Positions 7,402 through 14,814 of a stretch of 21,282 nt of DNA are shown here, piece by piece. The first letter of the stretch is position 1. Each line of letters begins with the position of its first letter. The notes under the pieces are model-generated. The model did not search any database and had not been told where the DNA came from. It worked only from the letters and a program-made list of their open reading frames with translations. Source of the DNA: a virus; the IMG/VR virus record IMGVR_UViG_3300024343_000137, positions 1 through 21,282 of that record; one strand, 5' to 3'. Made by a program: the position numbers and the translations under genes.

Positions 7402-8622
7402 ATGGCAGCGACTATTAAATACGGAGACACTAAATGGGCTGTAAAAGACGGCAATACTTTAGGGTATAATGATGAGAATAGTTTTAAGCCAGTACCTTTT
7501 GACTTTACTAGAAATAGCATAGGAACAAGAGTAGATAGAAATGGCTTAATAGAGACTATAGGAAACAATATACCTAGAATAGACTTTACAGATAATACTG
7601 ATGGTCATTTATTACTTGAACCACAGAGTACAAACTCATTGACTTATAGTGAGGATTTTAGTAATACTTATTGGAATCCAAATGATATTAGTGTAGAAAG
7701 CAACGCTGCCACTTCTCCTAATGGTGCTACAAACGCATTTAAAATTACTATAACTGATGTTACTCCTTATCTTGGCAATTTAAACATATCTTTAATTGTA
7801 GGAAATACCTACACTCTTAGTTGTTTTGTTAAAAAAGGTACTAATAGATGGGTAAGATTAGCTAGTGTTTCAAGTGCTAGTACAGGTGCTTGGTTTGACT
7901 TAGATAATGGGGTAGTAGGTACTGTTAATTCTACATCTGCAACTATTGAAGATTATGGTGATGGTTGGTATAGAATTACAAACACACTAACCTCTATAAG
8001 TGGTTCTAACGATGTATTTCTTGGTCTTTCAGGTGTTGATGGTAGCACAAGTGGTTCTAGTGTAATTGGAAACAATGTATTCGCTTGGGGTTTTCAAGTA
8101 GAAGCCTTATCATACCCAACTTCTTACATACCTACTAATGGCTCAACGGTTACTAGAGCATCAGAAACTTGCACCAACGCTGGTAATAGTACATTAATAA
8201 ATAGTACAGAGGGTGTGTTATATGCAGAAATAAGTAGTTTTAAAAATGGTGGAATAGGAGATAGAACAATATCTATTTCAGATGGAAGTACACAAAACGC
8301 TATACAATTATTTCTACACAATACAGCAAATAGAATAAACTTTAGATTAAGAAGTGGTGGTAGTTTAGATGTAAACATTTCAGACTTTACATTTGAACAA
8401 AATCAAATAAATAAAATTGCTTGTAAGTATAAATCGGGAGATTACGCTTTGTGGATTAATGGTGAAGAAAGAGCTACATCTACAAATAGTAGTTTACCAT
8501 CAGGATTATCTGTATTAGCGTTTGATGATGGCTCATTATACGAATTTTACGGTAAAGTAAAAGCAGTAACAGTATATAACACAGCTCTAACAGATGCTGA
8601 ACTAACAGAACTAACAAGCTAA
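7402..8622 (+). CDS. Fibre-like LamG/concanavalin-fold protein, paralogue of the preceding gene
   Basis: A 406-residue protein whose whole length aligns with the two ends of the 775-residue neighbour. Shared landmarks in order are DFTRNSIGTRVDRNGLIETIG (compare FSRASVASRVNSSGLVEMVG), NIPRIDF, LLLEPQSTN, TYSEDFSN, GDGWYRI, FAWGFQVEALSYPTSYIPT, LINSTEGVLYAEI, INKIACKYKSGDYALWING, and ALTDAELTEL. It lacks the three inserted jelly-roll modules, so it looks like the basic architecture, and the upstream gene like a copy with an insertion. The likely role is virion surface decoration or glycan binding. It starts 3 bases after the previous stop. Phage proteins with the LLEPQ(S/R)TN...YSEDFS pattern are often annotated as fibre or spike proteins; I cannot tell head from tail placement. 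Confidence 0.74.
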   Translation: MAATIKYGDTKWAVKDGNTLGYNDENSFKPVPFDFTRNSIGTRVDRNGLIETIGNNIPRIDFTDNTDGHLLLEPQSTNSLTYSEDFSNTYWNPNDISVESNAATSPNGATNAFKITITDVTPYLGNLNISLIVGNTYTLSCFVKKGTNRWVRLASVSSASTGAWFDLDNGVVGTVNSTSATIEDYGDGWYRITNTLTSISGSNDVFLGLSGVDGSTSGSSVIGNNVFAWGFQVEALSYPTSYIPTNGSTVTRASETCTNAGNSTLINSTEGVLYAEISSFKNGGIGDRTISISDGSTQNAIQLFLHNTANRINFRLRSGGSLDVNISDFTFEQNQINKIACKYKSGDYALWINGEERATSTNSSLPSGLSVLAFDDGSLYEFYGKVKAVTVYNTALTDAELTELTS

Positions 8623-8625
8623 GAT

Positions 8626-8835
8626 ATGTCTAAACTAAGAATGACAGAAATATGCTATCCAGAAGTAAAGAGCTACTTTATTGTATGGAATGATAAAAGA
8701 GAGATAGTTTCTTGGGGTGCATTAGAAACCTACCAATGTATAGAAACTAAGTGGGAAGACGTAGATATGTACACAAGTGAGTTAGACTGGGTAAATGTAT
8801 TAATAGATAACGGTATAAATCCTTTTGACTACTAA
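8626..8835 (+). CDS. Small conserved phage protein of unknown function (69 aa)
   Basis: An acidic, aromatic-rich 69-residue protein with pattern VWNDKREIVSWGALE, TKWEDVDMYTSELDWVNVLIDNGINPF. I recognise the style from small proteins that sit directly after fibre genes in marine and flavobacterial phages, but no function is known to me. It starts 3 bases after the fibre gene and its stop overlaps the ATG of the gp10-like gene, so it belongs to the same transcript. A fibre assembly helper or a small decoration protein are guesses from position only. No membrane segment or signal peptide is seen. Confidence 0.7.
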   Translation: MSKLRMTEICYPEVKSYFIVWNDKREIVSWGALETYQCIETKWEDVDMYTSELDWVNVLIDNGINPFDY

Positions 8836-9263
8836 TGATAGTATCAGCTAAAATAGATGAGAGAGAGCTTAAGTCTTTGATTAAGGACTTAGAGAGCCTT
8901 AATATGTCTGATAGCAAGAATAAAACTATCTTGAGACAAGGTATGCGAAAAGCTGCAAAGCCTATACAACAAGAGTTAAAAGACTTAGTACCTAAGAAGA
9001 GTGGTCAGCTAAGAAAGTCTCTAGCTGTAATAAATGGTAAGAACAGAAGAGGTAGACCACCAGCAGTATATATTGGACCAAGAGTTAAAGGTGCTTATGC
9101 TGATATGAAAAAGACTGGATTCTACTTTTACTTTTTAGAGTATGGATTTAGAGGTATTCCAGGACTAAGAATGTTAGATAGAGCTGCAATGAATAAAGGT
9201 AGTCAAGCACAAAATGACGTAATAAACCAAGTAAAAAAGCTCATTGATAAAAGAATGAAGTAA
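8835..9263 (+). CDS. HK97 gp10-like head-tail joining/tail completion protein
   Basis: A 142-residue basic protein matching the HK97 gp10-like family: an N-terminal helix (DERELKSLIKDLESL), KAAKPIQQELKDLVPKKSGQLRKSL (the hallmark P(K)xxGxLRkSl), a VYIGPRVKGAY strand, then YFYFLEYGFRGIPGLRMLDRAA, corresponding to the (A)HLxExGt...PfLrpA pattern. These proteins act at the head-tail interface in siphoviruses. It overlaps the preceding stop and the following start by one base each, a sign of tight translational coupling. Identity is secure at the family level. Confidence 0.88.
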   Translation: MIVSAKIDERELKSLIKDLESLNMSDSKNKTILRQGMRKAAKPIQQELKDLVPKKSGQLRKSLAVINGKNRRGRPPAVYIGPRVKGAYADMKKTGFYFYFLEYGFRGIPGLRMLDRAAMNKGSQAQNDVINQVKKLIDKRMK

Positions 9264-9679
9264 TGGAGATAGGTAAAGTAGTATATAATATTTTAGGAAA
9301 CGATGGCAATGTAAGTCCATTAGTAACTACTGATGGCAATAAGCGTATATTCCCATCTAGATATAACTTTCCTACACAAAGTAAGTTGCCTTATATTACT
9401 TATCAAATGGTAGCAGATATACCTAACAACACTAAGAACGGTGTAAGTGAATACGACTATGTAACTGTTCAGATAAGTATGTACCATAATAACTACGCTG
9501 ACTTAGTAGCTTTAGCTGGACACGTTAGAACGGCTCTAGACTACGTTAGTGGCACTTATAGTGGTGTAGTAGTAGACAAGATATTCTATGAGTCTCAAGA
9601 CGAGCTATACGATGATAGTGCTGGAAGTTTAGGCTTTTACGGTATAAGACAAGATTACAGATTTAACATAAATAGATAG
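9263..9679 (+). CDS. Tail terminator / tail completion protein (DUF3168-like)
   Basis: A 138-residue protein with the features of the DUF3168 or gp11-type tail terminator family: an N-terminal helix (IGKVVYNIL), RIFPSRYNFPTQSKLPYITYQMV (the conserved P..a..PyvvY segment), EYDYVTVQISMYHNNYADLVALAGHVRTAL (strand plus helix), and a final strand GFYGIRQDYRF. Such proteins cap the tail tube hexamer and join it to the head. It follows the gp10-like gene and precedes the tube gene, its usual place. Confidence 0.85.
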   Translation: MEIGKVVYNILGNDGNVSPLVTTDGNKRIFPSRYNFPTQSKLPYITYQMVADIPNNTKNGVSEYDYVTVQISMYHNNYADLVALAGHVRTALDYVSGTYSGVVVDKIFYESQDELYDDSAGSLGFYGIRQDYRFNINR

Positions 9680-9681
9680 AT

Positions 9682-9858
9682 ATGTATAAAATTAAATTAA
9701 AAAAAGATATTGAGTTTCGAGGTGTAGAATACATCAAAGGCGAGACTTATGAGGTTGGTAGAAAAGAGCGTAATCATTTTGCTAATGAAGACGCTATTGC
9801 AAAGCCGACAAAGAAGAAATCTAAGGAAGTCGAAACTTCAAAAGATTTAGATAACTAG
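9682..9858 (+). CDS. Small basic protein of unknown function (58 aa)
   Basis: The ATG at 9682 is 2 bases after the tail terminator stop, and the frame runs 58 codons to TAG at 9856-9858. Residues 1-35 look like a small beta fold (MYKIKLKKDIEFRGVEYIKGETYEVGR); residues 36-58 are a charged tail (KPTKKKSKEVETSKDLDN). Short proteins with this opening are common between tail terminator and tube genes of phages, but I know no assigned function. Spacing and codon use match the neighbours. Confidence 0.72.
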   Translation: MYKIKLKKDIEFRGVEYIKGETYEVGRKERNHFANEDAIAKPTKKKSKEVETSKDLDN

Positions 9859-9882
9859 TTATAAATTTTAAATAAAAGAGAA

Positions 9883-10314
9883 ATGATTTTTAATGGAACG
9901 GATTTAATCCTAAAAGTAAGTCCTTCGGATGGAGGAGCTGATGCGAAGCTAATGCACTCGCAAAATGTAAGTTTAAGTATTAACGTAGACCCTATAGACA
10001 TCTCTAACAAAGATTCTGCTGGTTTCAGAGACATCATTGGAGGTCAGAAGAGCTTTAGCCTTAGTGCTGATGGTCTTATGGACTTTAATCCAGCGACTGC
10101 TGCTGATACTGAAGTAGATGAGTTGACTACACAAATGTTAGCAAGAACTGCTGTAACATTTACATTCACTCTATCTTCTACTGCTGCTGGAGACTATTTC
10201 TATAGTGGCTCTGGATTTGTTACAAGTCTAGAAATTTCTGCTGGTACTGAAGATGCACCTACTTACTCTTGTTCAATCGAGGGAACTGGAGCATTAACTG
10301 TTACAACTGTATAA
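9883..10314 (+). CDS. Major tail (tube) protein
   Basis: A 143-residue protein that fits the TP901-1/lambda-type tail tube family: a beta-rich start (NGTDLILKVSPSDGG), SLSINVDPIDISNKDSAGFRDIIGGQKSFSLSADGLMDF (the conserved IdvT.kds.g..e...G..s.sls..g pattern) and the end VTSLEISAGTEDAPTYSCSIEGTGAL. It stacks as hexameric rings to form the tube. A 24-base A-rich leader (aaataaaagagaaatg) precedes the ATG, the usual style of a strongly translated Bacteroidota gene. It is followed by a large RNA structure (10318-10380) and the chaperone gene, as in other siphoviruses. Confidence 0.9.
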   Translation: MIFNGTDLILKVSPSDGGADAKLMHSQNVSLSINVDPIDISNKDSAGFRDIIGGQKSFSLSADGLMDFNPATAADTEVDELTTQMLARTAVTFTFTLSSTAAGDYFYSGSGFVTSLEISAGTEDAPTYSCSIEGTGALTVTTV

Positions 10315-10317
10315 TCC

Positions 10318-10380
10318 TTTTGTTGGTTGGGGTATGGGCTTCGGCTCTGCTCCAACTAATAAAACTAATAACCAACAAAA
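10318..10380 (+). promoter_or_regulatory. Folded mRNA leader with cUUCGg hairpin burying the chaperone start
   Basis: TTTTGTTGGTT (10318-10328) pairs perfectly over 11 bases with AACCAACAAAA (10370-10380). Inside it, a second stem (10329-10334 with 10348-10353, then 10336-10339 with 10344-10347, with a one-base bulge at 10335) is capped by a C(UUCG)G tetraloop at 10339-10344. The last A of the outer stem is the first base of the chaperone ATG. No T tract follows, so it is not a standard terminator. It probably limits chaperone translation or protects the 3' end of tube mRNA. Confidence 0.72.
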
Positions 10381-10730
10381 TGTACGAAATAGTAATAATA
10401 AACGGTAAAGACTACCCAGTTAGATTTGGGATGAATAGTCTAAGAAACTTCACTAAGGCAACTGGTAGAAGTTTACAAGATTTAGACAAGCTAGGAGAGG
10501 GAATGAGTTTAGATGATGCTTGTCAATTAATTCTAGCTGGTTTACAAGACGGTGCTAGAGTTAGTGGAAAAGAATGTTCTTTAAATGTTGATGGTGTTGC
10601 AGACCTTTTAGATGATGACTTTGATGCTTTAAATAAAGTATTAGAGGTATTCTCTACACAGTTTTCTGCTAAGTTTGAAGATGAGGGAAACGTGAAAGCC
10701 ACGAAGAAAGTGGCGAAGACAAAGAAATAA
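10380..10730 (+). CDS. Tail assembly chaperone, short form (gpG-like)
   Basis: A 116-residue protein from the ATG at 10380, the first base after the leader stem. Its frame is open further upstream to 10269, but that stretch overlaps the tube gene and its structured leader, so I reject the longer form. Features: YEIVIINGKDYPVRFGMNSLRNFTKATGR, then an acidic helical region (LDDACQLILAGLQDGAR, VADLLDDDFDALNKVLEVFSTQF). This is typical of G-type chaperones that coat the tape measure and recruit tube subunits. Near its end lies the slippery site at 10685-10691; ribosomes that do not slip finish in a Lys-rich tail (KATKKVAKTKK). Confidence 0.88.
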   Translation: MYEIVIINGKDYPVRFGMNSLRNFTKATGRSLQDLDKLGEGMSLDDACQLILAGLQDGARVSGKECSLNVDGVADLLDDDFDALNKVLEVFSTQFSAKFEDEGNVKATKKVAKTKK

Positions 10731-11056
10731 ACTGGGATAGTCTAGAGGCTGTAGCTTACGGTCTAGGACTTTTACCTAGTCAGTTTTGGGAGCTAACATT
10801 TCACGAGTTCTTTTGTATTCAAAAGGGTAGGAATGATAGGTTTGAATTAGAGCAGAGGTTTGAGTGGGAAAGAGTACGTTGGTTGGCGTGTTGTAACTTA
10901 CAGCCACATACTAAGAAAGGTCAATCCTTAACCCCAGAAAAACTTATAAAGTTTGAATGGGAAAAGACTAATAAAGAAATAGACATCGAACAACAAAGAA
11001 AGAGAGCAGAGTATGTTAAGAAGAAATACGAATTGCTAAAAAAGAAAAATGGCTGA
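10380..11056 (+). CDS. Tail assembly chaperone, frameshifted long form (gpGT-like, -1 shift at 10691)
   Basis: A -1 shift on G GGA AAC (10685-10691) re-reads base 10691 and continues for 121 codons to TGA at 11054-11056, giving 225 residues (104 before the shift). The new frame encodes a clear protein domain with WDSLEAVAYGLGLLPSQFW, ELTFHEFFCIQKG, RFEWERVRWLACCN and LTPEKLIKFEWE, then a Lys/Glu helix. This is the gpT type of siphovirus chaperones. The extension has no start codon of its own, fills the 318 bases between chaperone and tape measure, and overlaps the tape measure start by 8 bases. The long form is expected as a minor product that links tube subunits to the tape measure. Confidence 0.88.
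10685..10714 (+). promoter_or_regulatory. Programmed -1 ribosomal frameshift signal
   Basis: The heptamer GGGAAAC (10685-10691) is in the correct X XXY YYZ register of the upstream frame. Six bases later GCCAC (10698-10702) pairs with GTGGC (10710-10714) around a 7-base loop, giving the usual slippery site, spacer and stimulatory hairpin. The zero-frame stop (10728-10730) lies 37 bases downstream of the slippery site. Confidence 0.88.
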
Positions 11057-12677
11057 GAAGAACTTAAGTATTAAACTATCGTTAAACGATAAGCAGTTTC
11101 AGAGTAACCTCAAGAAGTCGATGAGGTCAATGAAAAAGTTTGGTAATAATATGAAGTCTTTAGGACGTACTATTTCTACTGGACTTACTTTACCTATTTT
11201 AGCTTTTGGAGCTGCAAGTGTTAAAGCATTTGATGAACAGATAAAAGCAGAGACATCGTTAAGAACTGCACTAGGAAACAATGCAGAAGCATTTGCTAAC
11301 TTAGCTGAACAAGCTAGGGAATTACAAAAGGTTACAATATTTGGAGATGAGGCTACTTTACAAGCTCAATCATTTCTAGCTCAGTTAGGACTTAATGAAC
11401 AAGCTATCTTGCGACTAACTCCATTGATTCAAGACTTCGCTACTGCTCAAGGTATTCAATTAACAGATGCTGCTAAATTAGTTGCTAAGTCAGTAGGCTC
11501 TAGTACCAATGCTTTATCTCGTTACGGTATAACTATTGAGGGTGCAGTAGGAGAGCAAGAAAGACTACAGAGTGCAGTAGATGCTCTTACAGTTGCTTTT
11601 GGAGGTCAAGCTGAGGCAATAGCTAAAGAAGGTCTAGGACCGTTACAACAGCTTAAAAACGAATTAGGAGATGTATCTGAGAAGTTTGGAGAGATTATAC
11701 TAGAATTTATAGACCCTTTAACAAAAGGTCTACAAAAAGTATCAAAGGCATTAAGCAATCTAACAGAAGAACAAAAAAAGAACATAGTAAAATATGGAGC
11801 TATAATAGCTGCTGTAGGTCCTTTGTTAATTGTGTTTGGTAGTTTAGTAACTACATTGACTACATTAATACCTTTAGCTATAAGTTTTGTAGCTGCAATT
11901 AATCCAATAACTATTGCAATAGCTGCTGCTGGTGCAGCTGTTTTATATCTTGTCAATAGGTTTAGAGACTTACAAAAAGAGTACGAAGAATATAATGAAG
12001 TAGTAGGAGATTTTGAGCCTATTGCTCCATTTGTACCTACTACAACGCCTACAACGCCTACAACACCTACTATTGAAAGGAGTACAATACCAGAAAGAAT
12101 AGAGCCAATAAAGGCATTAAAGGTAGAGTTACAAAGCATTCCAGATGTTTTAGATAAAATTGATGTTTCATTTAGCGAGACATTTACTAAAATGGAAAGA
12201 ATGGCTATGATGGTTTCTAGCACTATTAGAAATGCTTTTTTATCTACTGCTGATGCTTCAGAACAAAGTAGCAAACAAATGATAGCTTCAGCTAAAAATG
12301 CAGCAAGAGAACAAATTAAAATAGCTTTAGCTACAGCAGTAGCTGAACAAATGAAATCAATTTTTGCTTCTGTACCTTTTCCATTTAATTTAGCTTTAGC
12401 TGCTGGAGCTGGTAGTATTGTAGGAAGTTTATTCTCTAAAGTAATTCCAGCATTTGCTGAAGGTGGATTAGTTAGTGGAGCTACTTTAGGTATGGTAGGA
12501 GAAGGACCAGGAACTTCTATGAGCAATCCAGAAGTGATAGCTCCTTTAAATAAATTAAAATCAATGATAGGAGGAGGAGGAGATGGTGTACAAGTATTTG
12601 GTACAATAAGTGGAGCTGATATATTACTAAGCTCAGATAGAGCAAAAAACAATAGAAACAGAACAAGAGGATACTAA
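11049..12677 (+). CDS. Tail tape measure protein
   Basis: A 542-residue protein. Residues 1-45 are basic (LKKSMRSMKKFGNNMKSLGR). Residues about 60-240 are helical, with the typical phage pattern SFLAQLGLNEQ...L.PLIQDFATAQG, LTDAAKLVAKSVGSSTNALSRYGI and GPLQQLKNELGDVSEKFGEII. Residues about 250-302 are strongly hydrophobic (two or three membrane-like segments), then comes a Pro/Thr linker (residues 330-341, TTTPTTPTTPT) and a Gly-rich end with the EGGLVSGATLGMVGEGP motif found at the C-terminus of many tape measures. It sets tail length and enters the host membrane at DNA injection. At about 1.5 angstrom per residue, a general rule of thumb, the tail would be roughly 80 nm. It overlaps the frameshift product upstream and shares its last base with the next ATG. 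Confidence 0.92.
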   Translation: MAEKNLSIKLSLNDKQFQSNLKKSMRSMKKFGNNMKSLGRTISTGLTLPILAFGAASVKAFDEQIKAETSLRTALGNNAEAFANLAEQARELQKVTIFGDEATLQAQSFLAQLGLNEQAILRLTPLIQDFATAQGIQLTDAAKLVAKSVGSSTNALSRYGITIEGAVGEQERLQSAVDALTVAFGGQAEAIAKEGLGPLQQLKNELGDVSEKFGEIILEFIDPLTKGLQKVSKALSNLTEEQKKNIVKYGAIIAAVGPLLIVFGSLVTTLTTLIPLAISFVAAINPITIAIAAAGAAVLYLVNRFRDLQKEYEEYNEVVGDFEPIAPFVPTTTPTTPTTPTIERSTIPERIEPIKALKVELQSIPDVLDKIDVSFSETFTKMERMAMMVSSTIRNAFLSTADASEQSSKQMIASAKNAAREQIKIALATAVAEQMKSIFASVPFPFNLALAAGAGSIVGSLFSKVIPAFAEGGLVSGATLGMVGEGPGTSMSNPEVIAPLNKLKSMIGGGGDGVQVFGTISGADILLSSDRAKNNRNRTRGY

Positions 12678-14812
12678 TGGCTAGACTAAAAAGATTAGAG
12701 AGTAGTTTTCAAAGTGATAATGGCACTTATTACCGTATAGAAGTATATGATAATAATGCTTCTGCACCTACATTATACACTCCAGACTTAGGACCAGATG
12801 GATTTACTTTGACATATCAGACTAACGATAACGATAGATTTACTGGACTAATACCTTCTGAGGTTAAATTTGATATAAATGTAACAATAGGAGGAGAGCA
12901 AGGTGTTGTAGATGATATTAGAACAAGTGCTTATGGAGATTGGGATATTGGTATATATATAAGTGATGACGATGTTACCTATAATAGATACTGGTTTGGT
13001 ATATTGCTAAATGATATATCTCCAGAGGCTGATGCTTCTTACCCTACTAGAATAACTCTAACTGCTGTATGTGGACTAGCACCTTTAAAAGATATTCCAT
13101 TCAATAGAAATATTGGTTATGAAACACCATCTTCATATCAAACTATCAACTATTTTAGACTATCCTTTGTCAATCAAATTAGTACTGCTGACAATTACTT
13201 TGGAGCTAACGATTTATTTATAGCTACTTTTGTAGATTGGACTACTGATACAATGACTAGACAAGTACAAAGAGACCCTTTGAATGCTAGTAGATTTAAC
13301 TTTATGGCATTTGTAGATATTGCTGACGATGGTAGCAGAAACTATAAAACTGCATTTGAGTTATTAGATAGCATATGCAAATCTTGGGGAATGAGATGTT
13401 TTATGTCAAATGGTAGATGGAATCTAGTACAAGTAAATCATTATGCAGACTGGAAAACTCCTTCGACTCAGTACTATCGTTATTATAAAAAAGGTAGCAG
13501 TAATTCTTATGCTAGTGGCAGTACATCAGTCGTATTTACAGAAGGATTTAACATAAAAAGATATGGTGGCAAGTTTGACTATTTACCTATTTTAAGAAGT
13601 GTAGAAACTAACTACAATCACTTACAGCCGTTCGATATGCCATTCTTCTACTATAACATAGATGGCGATACTTCGACACAATATCAGACTACACTTAACG
13701 AGATACCTATATGGAATGGCTACCAATGGAACAACTCTAACTATACTGGTGCAGCTTATTCTATTAACAACGCTCCTACTGATAAATTAATAATCTCTTT
13801 AGGTAATGTAAATGCTTTAGCTGGTAGTAGTATTTTATTAAATAGAGACTTTACAACTAGATACAGTCAAGGTATTTCTTTTTCTGATGTAAGTGGCTCA
13901 CAGCAAAAGGTAAGAACAGATTTATTTGCTAGATTTAAATTAGTAGGAGATTCTGCTACTTATTATTTTCCTTTATCTACTGCATTAGCTATGGATTGGA
14001 CAACTACTGACCAATTTACATTAACTGATACTATACCAGCAACTTATTTAAACAATACTGTAGGGTCTTTAGAGCCAGCAATTAATATAAATATACAAAC
14101 TAATGAGCTACCAGTTGATGGAGATTTATTCTTCGAGATATTCGCTGAATGCTACTATCAACTTTATGCTAATGCTTTAGCTATATTAGGAGAGATAGAA
14201 ATAACTGAAGCTACAACGACTACTCAAGAAGATAATATCTTAGTATTTTCTGCTCCAGAAACAAGTTCAGAGCAAGGAATAAAGTACCTATTAGATAATG
14301 AAGTACTATCTGCTAAGTTCTTTAGAGCATTTAACGCTCCTGGAGGAACTACTATTGAAAATGGTGTAAAGTTTGAGATACCAGAATTATTTATTGGAAC
14401 TGGACCTACGAGTGGAGCAGTAGGTAGATTAGAGACATACAACTATACTACTACTTCTTGGGAAAACGGTACTAACGCTACTTGGAAAGCATATGGCTCT
14501 GGTACTGGTGTAGAGTTTACACAGCTTTTAGTAGAGGAAGTATTAAAAGGTCAAGCTGAAGGAGCTAAGGTATTTAACGGTAGTTTAAAAACAGTATCTG
14601 GATTTATACCACGTTATCTTAATGGAATAGAAATAGATGGCTCTCCATATATACCTTATCAATGTTCATTTAATGCTAATGAAGATACTTGGTCTGGAGA
14701 GTGGTATGGAATAGAATTAAGTACTAACACACAAAATGTAGAAGTAAACATAACATCATTTGACGTTTTTGATGGTCAAGAAGCAACTGGTGGAGGAGAT
14801 ATATTTTTCTAA
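12677..14812 (+). CDS. Large tail protein, probably baseplate/tail tip
   Basis: A 711-residue, beta-rich protein directly after the tape measure, where distal tail and tail-associated proteins usually lie. The N-terminal 200 residues (LKRLESSFQSDNGTYYRIEV, DGFTLTYQTNDNDRFTGLIPSEVKFDI, WFGILLNDISPE, ITLTAVCGLAPLKDIPF) resemble a distal-tail or baseplate hub beta-sandwich. The middle (KTAFELLDSICKSWGMRCFMSNGRWNLVQVN) matches a pattern I associate with tail proteins of flavobacterial phages. The C-terminus is Gly-rich (DGQEATGGGDIFF). No peptidase or glycosidase motif is visible. Its role in the tail tip is inferred from size and place; a catalytic function cannot be excluded. Confidence 0.7.
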   Translation: MARLKRLESSFQSDNGTYYRIEVYDNNASAPTLYTPDLGPDGFTLTYQTNDNDRFTGLIPSEVKFDINVTIGGEQGVVDDIRTSAYGDWDIGIYISDDDVTYNRYWFGILLNDISPEADASYPTRITLTAVCGLAPLKDIPFNRNIGYETPSSYQTINYFRLSFVNQISTADNYFGANDLFIATFVDWTTDTMTRQVQRDPLNASRFNFMAFVDIADDGSRNYKTAFELLDSICKSWGMRCFMSNGRWNLVQVNHYADWKTPSTQYYRYYKKGSSNSYASGSTSVVFTEGFNIKRYGGKFDYLPILRSVETNYNHLQPFDMPFFYYNIDGDTSTQYQTTLNEIPIWNGYQWNNSNYTGAAYSINNAPTDKLIISLGNVNALAGSSILLNRDFTTRYSQGISFSDVSGSQQKVRTDLFARFKLVGDSATYYFPLSTALAMDWTTTDQFTLTDTIPATYLNNTVGSLEPAININIQTNELPVDGDLFFEIFAECYYQLYANALAILGEIEITEATTTTQEDNILVFSAPETSSEQGIKYLLDNEVLSAKFFRAFNAPGGTTIENGVKFEIPELFIGTGPTSGAVGRLETYNYTTTSWENGTNATWKAYGSGTGVEFTQLLVEEVLKGQAEGAKVFNGSLKTVSGFIPRYLNGIEIDGSPYIPYQCSFNANEDTWSGEWYGIELSTNTQNVEVNITSFDVFDGQEATGGGDIFF

Positions 14813-14814
14813 TT

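Noticed and set aside
5121-8378. Diversity-generating retroelement acting on the fibre genes
   Set aside because: There is no reverse transcriptase, no template repeat, and the duplicated ends of the two fibre genes are diverged throughout rather than at adenines only.
10269-10379. Upstream extension of the tail chaperone frame by 37 codons
   Set aside because: The extension overlaps the tail tube gene and runs through the folded leader; the chaperone pattern starts at the ATG at 10380, which also agrees with the usual N-terminus of the family.
11606-12652. A 348-codon open frame on the minus strand
   Set aside because: It lies wholly inside the tape measure gene, its product is Ala/Ile/Leu/Ser-rich low-complexity sequence with no recognisable pattern, and no minus-strand promoter or other minus-strand gene is near. 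It is a shadow of the plus-strand codon use.
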